64,000 nt of DNA from Doris montereyensis (Eukaryota; Mollusca; Gastropoda; Nudibranchia; Dorididae): contig JAXRKP010000532.1 of the NCBI GenBank assembly GCA_037039925.1, positions 156,001 to 220,000 of the forward strand. Direction: 5' to 3'. Below are positions 1 through 13,200 of the stretch, piece by piece. The notes under the pieces are model-generated. The model was given only the letters and a program-made list of their open reading frames with translations, was not told the DNA's origin and did not search any database. The translations under genes were made by a program, and so were the position numbers. How positions within the stretch are numbered: position 1 is the stretch's first letter; each line of letters begins with the position of its first letter.

Positions 1-419
1 TTACGAAAGTAAATAATGTGTGTGGAAACTGAAATTATGTTACTTGAAAATTGTCACAGTTATTTGTTGTCGAAAAATTTTATTTTTCACAGGGCTCAAC
101 ATCCAATATGGCACCATTTCAACATATACCCAATATTTATTTTTTTCCAACCATTTCACATAAATCTAAATAGTAAACTTAATATAAATTTCTACCTCCA
201 TCAGAAAATCCAAATGGCCTTTAAGATTACTCCTCATACAACACAGCCCCCTTCTCTCCATCACCTTGAGACACTGTAAACTTTAACTTCAATTCAACAA
301 AATCTGAGAACAGCGGGACATTGGATATCTGAACATTCAACAAACTACTAAATTATAACCAAAACCTTTCATGCAAATCGTGGGGCAGCCGGCAGGTGCT
401 CCTTCCTTTCAATCGTTCA
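1..419 (-). other. Candidate 3' UTR of the zinc-finger gene
   Basis: This stretch lies directly downstream of the proposed stop codon (420-422, minus strand). On the minus strand it holds AATAAA hexamers at 136-141 and 79-84, about 280 and 340 nt past the stop. The rest is AT-rich with no convincing exon. An 87-codon plus-strand frame at 16-279 has no family resemblance and is not called. Confidence 0.5.
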
Positions 420-463
420 CTAGACTTCAGTCTTGGCGTTTCTCCTCAATTCACCTGAGATCA
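420..463 (-). CDS. Zinc-finger gene exon 16: C-terminus and stop
   Basis: A pyrimidine-rich stretch leads to the acceptor TTGAAG|TGATC. The frame left by exon 15 gives VISGELRRNAKTEV and then TAG at 422-420. If the intron is not removed, exon 15 would instead end after a poly-Lys run at 517. The splice model is preferred because the phases match exactly. Confidence 0.6.
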
Positions 464-3400
464 CTTCAATCATATGGCGGGTGGGGGTAAATTTCAAACA
501 AACAAAACAAGTCGTGTCAAAAACATTTTTTTTTTAAATCACCAACCTCTTCCTCAATGATGAATCCGGCCTGGCCTGCCAGCGCCTGAAGTCCTTCGAT
601 AGCATCCGCTGCCTTGTGCTGCATCAAGCTGGACGCATGGATCATCGACACACTGCCGTCACCAGCAGCCGTGCTGTCGATGACCAAAGTATTATCCTCC
701 CCGTTATCATTCTCATTGCCCTGCGTCCGAGTCAGATCTTCAATCTTAATCATATTTGCCACTGCTGCAAGGTCACCTCCAACAACCTGTAAATGGCAAC
801 GATTAAAAACAAACAGCACTCGATTATTTGTTGCCACATTTTCACAAAAAGTGTGAAAGATAAAAAGTAGGATCTAGGAAACAGAAAGATGAAAGAAAAG
901 TGTGAAAGATAAAAAGTAGGACCTAGGAAACAGAAAGATAAAAGATAATGAAAGTGAAAGATAAAAAGTAGGAAACAGAAAGATGAAAAAAAGTAGGACC
1001 TAGGGAAACAGAAAGATAAAAGATAAGTGAAAGTGAAAGATAAAAAGTAGGACCTAGGAAACAGAAAGATAAAAGATAAGTGAAAGTATGAAAGATAAAA
1101 AAGACCTAGGAAACAGAAAGAAAGATAAAAGATGAAAAAGATAAAAAGTAGGTAGGAAACAGAAAGAAAGATAAAAAGTAAATCTAGGAAACAGAAAGAT
1201 AAAAGATAAGTGAAAGTATGAAAGATAAAAAGTAAGATCTAGGAAACAGAAAGATAAAAGATAAGTGAAAGTATGAAAGATAAAAAAGTAGGACCTAGGA
1301 AACAGAAAGATAAAAGATAAGTGAAAGTATGAAAGACAAAAAGTAGGACCTAGGAAACAGAAAGATAAAAGATAAGTGAAAGTGTGAAAGATAAGATCTA
1401 GAAACAGAAAGATAAAAGATAAGTGAAAGATGAAAGATAAAAAGTAGGACCTAGGAAACAGAAAGATAAAAGATAAGTGAAAGTGTGAAAGATAAAAAGT
1501 AAGATCTAGGAAACAGAAAGATAAAAGATAAGTGAAAGTATGAAAGATAAAAAGTAGGACCTAGAAACAGAAAGATAAAAGATAAGTGAAAGCATGAAAG
1601 ATAAGAAGTAGGACCTACCAGTAGTGCCCACCAACCACCGACTTACAACTCTTTAGGTGAGTTTTTTTAAAAATCCCCAGTCGATGCTTTGTATTACATA
1701 CCGTTGGTGAAACTGTCAAAACACGGAAGTCCACGATAAATGGGATGGGATATGAGATTTGTCCTTAAAATGATCAAATGCAAACTTCTTCCGTGTCTTT
1801 AAAATTATGCCCATTTTACGCACATGTATGATCTAAACAAATATTTCTGTTCTTCAAAGCACAGTGTTTGCAGCCATATTCGATGATTTATGACATTATT
1901 TGCTTCTTCCGAAAAAGTACGTCAGACAGACTTATGCGTTTAGACAGTTTCACAAAAGATATCATATCTGAATTTATCATTTTTAACCGCCACTCTGACA
2001 ATGACAAAACTTAAGGCAGGCTCAAAACACCCTCAGAGCAAAACAAAACAATTTCTTGTACTGAGAAGAAGACAGACACAAGCTTACCCGTACATTCCCA
2101 TCTGTAGCTTCGACAGTGGCCGCACTGGCAATCTCCCTGATGATCCCTGAGTATACACGCCCTCCTCCGTTTGTATCAATTCTGTGACCTTGACTCCCTC
2201 TTGCACCGCATTGACCTCCTCCTCTTTCATGGTTGCAAGGTCGACCTGAGAGCTGATATCTATGTTGTGCTTTTTCCTCATATGCTGAAACAAGTTGCGC
2301 CTCCGTGGATTCACATAGCGACACAGAACACAAGAGTACACATGGGTGGGAGGTGTTTGGTCTGTCATGTTGTGTCTGGAAATTAGTAGGAACATATACA
2401 CACATAAATGTTGTGTCTGGAAATCAGTAGGAACATATACACACATAAATGTTGCACTGTAACCACAGGAAAAAGAACACAGAACAAATATATCTTAACA
2501 AGTACTCTTTTTTTTTTTAAACTCTTTATTTAATTATTAACAAACAAAAATTTCCAAACATGCATGCATAGAATTATTCTCTATTAAATGATAATTTTAA
2601 TCACTTTAGAGATTATCTAAGATGGAAATAACGATTAAAGAGGATTAATCAAAACAATTTTAAAAGGCACCATTCCACCCCCCCCTTCCCTTTTCTTTTA
2701 CGAATAGCTTACTCAAGAGTATGCATGATATCACCCAAGCTATTGACTTGATTGGTGCAAACTTTCTTATCATGGCGAGGTGATGGGTGCCGACACAGAG
2801 GTCACAGGTTCAATCTCCGTAATGGCCAAAGATTTTTTCTGTCTATTCCTTGTATTTGTCTCGTTTTTGTTCCTATGGGGCCTTAACATTTTTAATGTTA
2901 TTATCCTTCACTTTCGACATGCCCCTCGCCTCACTGTTTGTATTTACACTAGTTCAAAAAAAGAAAAGGGGAACTTTGTTTAAAAATAAAAAGAAGCAAA
3001 ATCCAACCTTCGCATATGAACTAATAAGTTTTTCTTTGAGGATGTGGAAAACTCGCACACAACACAGTAGAAGTTTCCTCCCGTCTCCGTGGGCATGATG
3101 TCACTGTGCTGGGTGTGAAGATGTTTGTACAGGTTGATCAGCTTGGCAAATCTGGGTGTTTAAAGAAAAGACAGATATGACAGTCAAAACAGTTTTGTAA
3201 AGAACACACATGATGGATATGTTGTATTTGGGGGATGTGGGGAGATTTGATTGTGAGAAAAGAACACACATGATGGATATGTTATATTTGGGGGATGTGG
3301 GGAGATTTGATTGTGAGAAAAGAACACACATGATGGATATGTTGTATTTGGGGGATGTGGGGAGATTTGATTGTGATAAAAGTACACATGTCTGGTTTAA

Positions 3401-6400
3401 GTCGTTATATACGTGAAACATCCTCTATGTCAGTACACATGTCTGATTTAAGTTGTTATCACCGTGATGTCTGATTTAAGTCGTTATCACCCTGATGTCT
3501 GATTTAAGTCGTTATCACCCTGATGTCTGATTTAAGTCGTTATCACTGTGATGTCTGATTTAAGTCGTTATCACTGTGATGTCTGATTTAAGTCGTTATC
3601 ACCGTGATGTCTGATTTAAGTCGTTATCACCGTGATGTCTGATTTAAGTCGTTTTCACTGTGATGTCTGATTTAAGTCGTTTTTTTCACTGTGATGTCTG
3701 ATTTAAGTCGTTATCACCGTGATGTCTGATTTAAGTCGTTATCACTGTGATGTCTGATTTAAGTCGTTATCACTGTGATGTCTGATTTAAGTCGTTATCA
3801 CTGTGATGTCTGATTTAAGTCGTTTTCACTGTGATGTCTGATTTAAGTCGTTATCACCGTGATGTCTGATTTAAGTCGTTATCACTGTGATGTCTGATTT
3901 AAGTCGTTATCACTGTGATGTCTGATTTAAGTCGTTATCACTGTGATGTCTGATTTAAGTCGTTATCACTGTGATGTCTGATTTAAGTCGTTATATACGT
4001 GAAACATCCTCTATGTCCGTGACACATATTTGTTCATTCGACAAACCATGAACATGAGTAACACTTTTTTTTTACTTTTCTTCATTTCAGAGTTTGAAAC
4101 ATTTGAACATATCATCACATTTTATGGTGGAACCCTTCATTTGGTTCCATTAACAGACTGATTATAATTTTAATACTGGGCAGGGCCTGTCATTTATCAA
4201 CGAAACTAAAACCAAAATAAGAATAACCACTTAACTATACGTGTGAAACTAAAAACAAAACAAGAATACCCACTTAACTATACGTGTGAAACTAAAACCA
4301 AAACAAGATCACTTAACTATACGTGTGAAACTAAAACCAAAACAAGATCACTTAACTATACGTGTGAAACTAAAACCAAAACAAGATCACTTAACTATAC
4401 GTGTGAAACTAAAACCAAAACAAGAATACCCACTTAACTATACATGTGAAACTAAAAACCAAAACAAGATCACTTAACTATACGTATGAAAATAAAAACA
4501 AAACAAGAATACCCACTTAACTACATATGTGTGAAACTAAAAACACAACAAAAATACTCACTTAACTATGCAAGTGAAAATAAAACCAAAACAAGAATAT
4601 CCACTTAACTATATGGCAATGCACTCTTACCTCATGATGCAGTGATTGCAAGCAAATATTTTGTCTCCACACGTAAAGTCACCCCTTGTACTTCCCTGAA
4701 TGGGGTCTACTAAGTCACTTTTGATTTGTTTCTTCCATGCTGTTTGAAAAGAATGCCACCAGGGGGGAGGGGGATAAATTACAAATTTCATCCAAAAATT
4801 TTATTTAAAACTGAACTTCAGGCAAAACATTTAATCAATTTCAGTCAAAACTATAAAACAATCTTTTTTTTTTTAAAGGATTGCATTCATAGAGAACACT
4901 TTCGTTTCTCTCTCTCCAGGAATTCAAATTAATAAAAGTCAGACGAGGCACAAATACACATTTAAGATTTGCCAAACATTTCTACTAACATACACCATAA
5001 CAATGAAGGGTATAAGGACATTGGGTCATCTTTACACCCGATACAAAAATCAAAGGCAAACATTTTGTCTCCCCTTGTAAAATGGCCTATCCCACAAAGA
5101 GAACAAAAACAGCCTTTAACCAAAAAGTGTAGTGAAACACCCACATCACACCAAATTTTAGAACAAAGATGGGAAACTTTTCAGCCAGAATTTTACGAGG
5201 AGAGTGTGAGATACCAGCTAACAAGACGACAAGCCTTTTACTTCAAACCCTCAAACGACAAATACAAAGGAAGATCTAACACCACTCTCCCTATCACCCT
5301 TGACAACAACCTGAAATGACTGGAACACAAGGACAAGCTGAAATCTAAAAGGGAAAAAAAGACCTGGAGGGCTTGAGAAACATGGCCACCAACAGAAAAG
5401 ATTGGCAAGCACTCACCACGGAGATAAAGAGGAAAGCCAAGGCCATGAAGTCAGCCGACAAGGTTGGCGACAGGCTCTAAGTCAAGTAGGTCAAGTCACA
5501 AGTAAAATTTCCCTATTTAGCTTCTCACTTATTCTAAAAAAAATGATGAAACGTGTGACCCTAGAATGGCCTCAAATAACTCATCTCCGTGATCATTTCT
5601 ACATGGGAACGTATTGAGTATCAAGTTGGTATTGCCGATACTGTGACCCCCAAGAGCCATTTGGAGACAAAAATTTTACCTTAATATATAAAAGCTACAC
5701 TGTAAATATGGTTCATTTTACCAAAAAATCGACAGAATGAACAAACCATTGAGTGCCTTTAAGATAACAATCATGTTCCATGCAAGCTTAAGTTATGCCT
5801 GTGTCAACATTTTACCAAAATTTACGTTGGATGCCACATAAATACAAAATAATATCATGTTTTCTCATCTTTACAACTATCGTTAGTTTTCAAGCTTCAG
5901 AGTTCACAGCCATTTGAATTTTGCTTTTATACGTCGGTTACAGATGAACATATCTGTCTATGTATCTGATAAGAAGACAAGTTGTAGACAAGGAGGAAGG
6001 AAAGAAAAGAAACATAATTTTCAAAAGAAAAATTGCCAATAATGTTTTATATATAATATTACCTTCAATACTTTTCAAAGCAACTTTTAAAATGGAAAAT
6101 ATCCAAAAGGTACATGAATTTAATCCAATTACACATTAAAAAAGCAAAATTTATGCCAAAATGAATCCAGTCTCAACTCAGAATTCCTCAACCAATAAAA
6201 AATAAAATAATATAACATAAAATGAATTTTAAAAATTCAAATCTTACGTCGTTTGGGCTTGTTGACTTCTATCTTGTGTTGTGAGCGCAAATGCCTAAGG
6301 ACGTGTTCTTTCTGTGTGGCTTTGTAATCACACACCCCACACTGGAAAGGCTTTACATTGGAATGCACAACAAGGTGTCGCTGCAGTCGACTTTTGCAGT

Positions 6401-7168
6401 CTGTGACAAAACTACACTCTTTACAAAACAATTTCAGTTCGGGCCCGTCTTTGTGAAACTTCAAGTGCTGCTTCAAATCTCTGCGAGAACCCACGACCAA
6501 CTTGCATTCTGGACATGAAAATGTTTTCCCAGACTCTTGAGTGTGTTTCCTTTTGATGTGCATTTTGAGATCGGGCTGTTCATTGGCACATACATAATCA
6601 CACATCGGACATTTGACTCGTTTTTCCTTTAGACAAGAAAGGGGAGATTAAATTTAAATAGAAAAACCAGGTTAAGATAGGTCTCACAAATAAGAAATCT
6701 TTACACTGACGGTCTCAAGATCAAGATGACATTTTCTTTTTTGCTGATGTTTAATTTTATCATGAAACTAGAGACTAGACTGAATGAAATGGCCTGCTGG
6801 GGGATAAATGATGTACAGTCGGTGAGCCCGTACTTGTGCAGGGATATGCACTTTATCTTTTTTTAGGCTCGTATCAATCTGCCCATAAATTAAAATTTAT
6901 GAAATTTTCTACTCTTTAATATTATCTTTCAATGATTTTTAATGTAAAACTTCATCTCTTACAGACAATTTGAGTTCCAGGCTGACGAAAGGTTTGTCTC
7001 AAGTATGAAATAAGGGTTTCATTTTTTCTATTTTGTTGTAGCTTCTTTTTTCCTCTGCACAACACAGCAAAGCAGTACTAGTGGTAGTAGGGGATGTAGT
7101 TATCAAAATATGGCTGCACTATCTACTTCTTTTAAAATAGGAAATGTAACTATCAATATAATAATATC

Positions 7169-7232
<64 letters not shown>

Positions 7233-10200
7233 GCTTCATTTGTGTGGCGCCTTATGCAAAAACCTTAAGGTTTCAATATCAAAATATGTCTGCACAATCT
7301 ATTTCTTTCAAACATTCTTCATTTGTGCTTCTCACAAATCCACTAGAATAGTGAAATGTAAACATGATATAGAAATGATCGACATTCATACAAAAAGAAA
7401 GAATCGTCCGCAAACCTTTAGTCAAAGAATGAAGGCTAATTTTTTTTACTGAAATCAACAATTAAGACATAGATAGACAGGTCTTTTTCTTCGCTTCTCT
7501 TTCATTTTTCTTTTTTTCTATCCTGTCTTGTCCACTGAGTTAAATTATCTTACATTAAAAAATCTTCATTAGATTTGCCCCCCTCCTTCCCCCTTTCCTT
7601 TTTTCCTTCCTCTGTTCCATGTTTTAGTCAACCAGGCTCTACAGGCAAGATGGTAAATTGTCTTGATCAAGGAAATGGTAAGCTGTGAAGCTAAAACACT
7701 AAAATCTGACATTTGATTTCTACAGCCAAAAATAAAGTGTTCAAGAACACAATGCCAAAGCTTTATCATATACACATTAAATGTTCAAGATCAAAAATGA
7801 AAATTTTACCTCATGTCGATACCTGACGTGGCGCTCCAGGTGAATTTTTTGCCTGAAAGACATGGCACACTGTGTACACTTAAACTCCCTGATATCGTCA
7901 TGAATGCCCATGTGACGCTTCAAGTTGCTACTGGTCCTTGCTTGGTACTTGCATACTGGACACAAATGGGGTTTGGCTCCTTCAGGGAGATAAACAAATA
8001 GGGAAAAACAAAGTTCAACTACGATGTCACATTTCTATTCTTCCACCATTATTTGGCACGGCTAGCGTTTAACAATAAAAGCTCTGTCAATAAATCAAAG
8101 TATAAAGATTTCATTTCTGCCATTTTGTCCTTTTCGTAGCTTTAGTTTTTGAGATGTGATATGCATTTCTTTTTGTAAATATTATACGTTTATTTGCACA
8201 CAGGTATACTTTCAAAAAAAAAGAAAACCCAAGAAACTATTTCAAAAGTTTCTCTGCTCGTCATCCATATCGCAATAATGAAGAATATATTTGTGCAATC
8301 TCAAGTCAAGACAAGGATCTCAATCAGAATATAACTGACAAGGAGCCGGTTACTAACCTGTATGTAAGCGGCGGTGCTTGTAGAAATTTGCTTTTTTGTC
8401 TGTTTTGTAATCACACTCCTTGCAGCAGTACTCCCAAGCTTGTTGACCATGCAGCCTGGAAGTGATGGGTCCTGGAAATGCCATATAAGATTTTTTTTTA
8501 TTATGCAAAATTCATCTAAACATTTGAAAATTTAAAAAAATCTTCACAAAACCTAGAACATACGTGCATTAATCTGTAACTGTAACAAAACCTGGCGTTA
8601 ACTTTTTCAGCTTTTTATTTTGATGATCAAAATAAAACTGGAAAACTTATTTACATTTGTTGGGGACTGCTTCATTTTTGAGATGATGTCATGTGATGGG
8701 ATGATGTCATAAGGTCTAATTTTACCAATTACTTAGTCTACAAAATGATTCTGCGGATACTCACTAAAGTCTTGAACTCGCCTACCCTTTGTCCAATCGT
8801 CCTTTTGTCTCTGTAATTCAGACTTCCTTTTTTTCTTTCTTTCTATCCGGCATGATGGTTCTCTAGATTTAGATCTAATAGATGTTTAGTTTTAGAGATG
8901 TGAGAGACATTTCTTTTTGTAAACATTATATGTTTTATGTACATGGGTAAGTTTCAGACTAATTTTGTGCTTAGTTTTCTAGTCGAGTGCATCTTTATCA
9001 GTTCACTTCCACGGTTCATATAAACGTATAAAAATATTGTCCTTTTTTTCACTGGAGCGTGTTGCTCTTTTGTTCATAGATGTGATGCGTCTTATGAATG
9101 TAATCCATATATTCTCAGCCTTTCATAACGATGAAAATGAATAGGCCCATGCAACTCAATTACTATTTTGGGCGAGTATGTGAATTTTCAAGATTTTTAG
9201 TTACCACATAAAAACTTGATTCAGCACTACATGATTCAATTTTTACGTTAATTACATATAGAAATATATGTATCATAATATATACATAAATGAAAATGAA
9301 ACAAAGGATACTTACTGATAGTAGTGAAAGCATAAACAGGACAGATACTTACTTAGTAGTTTAATGAAAATTTACAAGTTAAGTAACAATTTTGAAATTC
9401 ACCAAAATAATGTTCTATATTTGATGATCAAAATAAAACTGGAAAACTTATTTACATTTGTTGGGGACTGCTTCATTTTTAAGATGATGCCATGTGATGG
9501 GCAATCTATCTCAAAATCCTTGTTTTCATACCAAAAATACTTCGATTTTGGAGCGATGACTTGTAGAATTAACTAGTAGCCTAGTGAATGAGGATTTGTT
9601 TTCATCATAAAAAACTCATGTATCATGCTTCAAGAAAACAGCATTTGAAGACGATTATTGAACAAATAAAGGCTTCTGAATTTTCTAACCTAAACATACC
9701 ATGATAATTCTCTTTCCATTGTAGTCTACAGTAACATGCAAGCATGCAAAAGTAAGACAAAAGTAACTACCGAGTTGTGTCGTGAGATAACGCGAAACAA
9801 TTCAAACAATAATGATGATTATGTGAGAGAACTGCCAATATTTATAAAACCTTTACCATAGAATGTCTGTATTTTCCCACCAATGTTTTTCCTGGTACCA
9901 CAGACACGTAGTAGTAATGTTTCTTTTGATCTCCTTCCTGGACAATGGTAGTAAGCTTATGAACTGGAGGTTCGGTCTCATCTGCATCATCAGAAGACTT
10001 TGGTCGTCCTCTTTTCTGTGAGTAGAAGGTCTGTGTACCCGATGAAAGTCTGGAAAGTCAACAAAAACAAAAAGAAGAAAAAGGAAAAGAAAAGACTTCA
10101 TTAAAGTACTGATGATAAAGAGGCAAACATATGCGCCTAGAGCTGTCATGCGATGGGAGTGGGAGCTATAGAAATTAATCATATTATTATTAAACTTGTG

Positions 10201-13200
10201 TAAGAGAACAGTCTGTGTAAAGTGATTTTTTTTTAATTGCACGACACTCCGTAAGGTTCCAGAAAACATTGAAAATTTAACATTAAATTTAAGGTAAATA
10301 ACAAGCACTCGGCCGAATGCTGGCCTTTCTGGCTTAAGTGCAACAGCAGTTTTGCAAACTCAGAGTGTTGTCTCCAGATTTTCACCCCAATCTCTTTCAG
10401 TCTCTGCCATTGCCTTTGAGTTCCTTTTACATATCTCAAAAATTACAGTCAACCCTCACATACACCTCACATACATTTCAAGGCAAATATGGACTAACGG
10501 TTCGCAGCTATGCTGATCAGTCACTTGCGAGTCTAAATCCATGGCCTTTAAGTTTTGAGCAAATCAAAGCTGACTTCAGAATACAGAAACATTTGCACAC
10601 ATGGTAAACTGGATTATAATAAACACACTGCAATCAATATTGTTTCTCATTGAGTTCCATATATTCATGGGTTGCAGCAAATCTTTGAAAATCAAAGAAC
10701 AAACTCTGACCGCACAAACTCATTCTGATTGGCAAGACGGCCTTGAAATTTCAATATTCCAGAAAACATGGATAATACAGCTTGACTTTACCCCCTTTAA
10801 GCTAAATAATAACAAGCCCCTGGCGTTTCTGGCAAAAATGCGACAGTATTTTTGTGATCTTAGAAAGGGACCTCTGAACTTTCACCCAGATTTCTCTGAG
10901 TCTCTGCCGTTAACTCCTGGGATTAAAAAAAAATTAATACAATTATGCCTCAAATACAGACTTTTCACGGTAGACACAGACTTGCAGACTGAGAGCCAAA
11001 CTAAATTCAAAATTCTTATTGACTACACTAGTTGGCAGCTACCTTAATGTAATACATAAAATAAACAGTAATGGAAACAGTGAGTGGCAACATAAGGTTT
11101 TTGCCCACAAGATTTAATAATCATGCAGTCACTGTTACAATGTTTTTGCTCTGTTTTGGGGTTTTTTTCAATTTAACACATGAAGCTTCACTTACTTTTG
11201 CCCATCTTGACCAGGAGCAGAAATCTCGCCTTCATCAGCGACTTCTTGTTTAACAATTACAGCCTCACCATCTCCTTTTATTTCCTGTGAAAAACATAAC
11301 ATGAATTCATACTTTTATTTCCTGTGAAAAACATAACATGAATTCATACTTTTATTTCCTGTGAAAAACATAACATGAATTCATACTTTTATTTCCTGTG
11401 AAAAACATAACATGAATTCATACTTTTATTTCCTGTGAAAAACATAACACGAATTCATACTTTTATTTCCTGTGAAAAACATAACACGAATTCATACTTT
11501 TATTTCCTGTGAAAAACATAACACGAATTCATACTTTTATTTCCTGTGAAAAACATAACACGAATTCATACTTTTATTTCCTGTGAAAACATAACACGAA
11601 TTCATACTTTTATTTCCTGTGAAAAACATAACACGAATTCATACTTTTATTTCCTGTGAAAAAAAAACGAATAACATTTCCTGTGAAAACATAACATTCG
11701 AATACTTTTATTTCCTGTGAAAAACATAACACGAATTCATACTTTTATTTGGGTTAATAGAAAATGTCAAGTCGAGGGAGATGCAAGACTAAATCTTTTA
11801 ATAATAAAATTTCATTCTCTGCATTCAATAAAAAATCTTACAAGAAAGCATAAATCATTTCTTAAATCTTAATTGGACTTTTTATTCATAAGGAAGAGAA
11901 AAACCCACCCTAAGTAGACCTACTCCAATCTTTGTTATGTGTTATTGGTTTAAAGTAAGCAGATTAACATTTACTATTTAGACTTAAAAACACCTTTGAA
12001 ATAAGAGCGAGGAACAAGTTTCCAAAGGCTGTCTATAATAAGATTTTATTTTTAAAATAACCTCTTTTACTGATGCCAACTGGAAAGTAACGCCCCTTTG
12101 TTTGGTCATGAAAAGTTTATGAAGAAATGGCTGAAGTGAAGCCAGCTGGAAATAGGCAAAGACAGGGGTGGTGGATATTGGCAGTGCCATGCGCTGCACA
12201 AACGCATTTTACACGAATGACTGTAATGGCCAATCTCTCTTTCAATTTCCAAAAGACAAGGAAAGGTAAGTTATCAACGCATTCTGTTGTTGCAGATTGG
12301 AAATGACAGAATCTAGATCTACAACCGTGTCTCACCAGAATAGTGGAGAATATCTTTAGATCTATAGATCTAGGTTGTCTTTTTATGCTACTTGAATAGG
12401 CTGGATTAGAAACTCTGCCACTACCAGCACTAGATCTAGATCTACAATGGTTCACTATACGATCGCACGCTAGGCCTTAAATTTTGACACCGTAGTGTTG
12501 GATCCAATTATCGTTGTCGATTATCTCCAACGTACGTAGAAGCGAATGTCCTTAGTGCGACGTTCCTTGAACCTCTGATAGCAGTCCGAAAGGTAAAGGA
12601 TGTAATCGAGGTTGTTCATCCGTAAGTATGAATAGCCAATATGATTATTCCTGATCAAAGTCTAGATCTAGAACTAGTAACTGCAATTGAGTGTTATGGC
12701 TTTACCCGTTTGTTATACCGCTAGCTTGTCACTCATTACAGTTACTAGATCTAGACTTTGAAGGGATTGAGGCTGTCCGTACAAAAGTGTTAATGGCCAC
12801 TTCAAGAAGAAGGAAAAATGGGTGCAAGGAGACAACATTGATAATGATATAATCCATGTATTGCACTGATAGTGTATATCATTGCACTGATACAGTGTAT
12901 ATCATTGCACTGATACAGTGTATATCATTGCACTGATACTGATAGTGTATATCATTGCACTGATACAGTGTATATCATTGCACTGATACTGATACAGTGT
13001 ATATCATTGCACTGATACAGTGTATATCATTGCACTGATACTGATACAGTGTATATCATTGCACTGATACAGTGTATATCATTGCACTGATACTGATACA
13101 GTGTATATCATTGCACTGATACAGTGTATATCATTGCACTGATACAGTGTATATCATTGCACTGATACTGATACAGTGTATATCATTGCACTGATACAGT

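Noticed and set aside
4962..5144. Cys-containing minus frame (CSLCGIGHFTRGDK) as an additional zinc finger
   Set aside because: The second half lacks histidines in register and there are no matching splice phases; kept only as a possible relic of exon 12.
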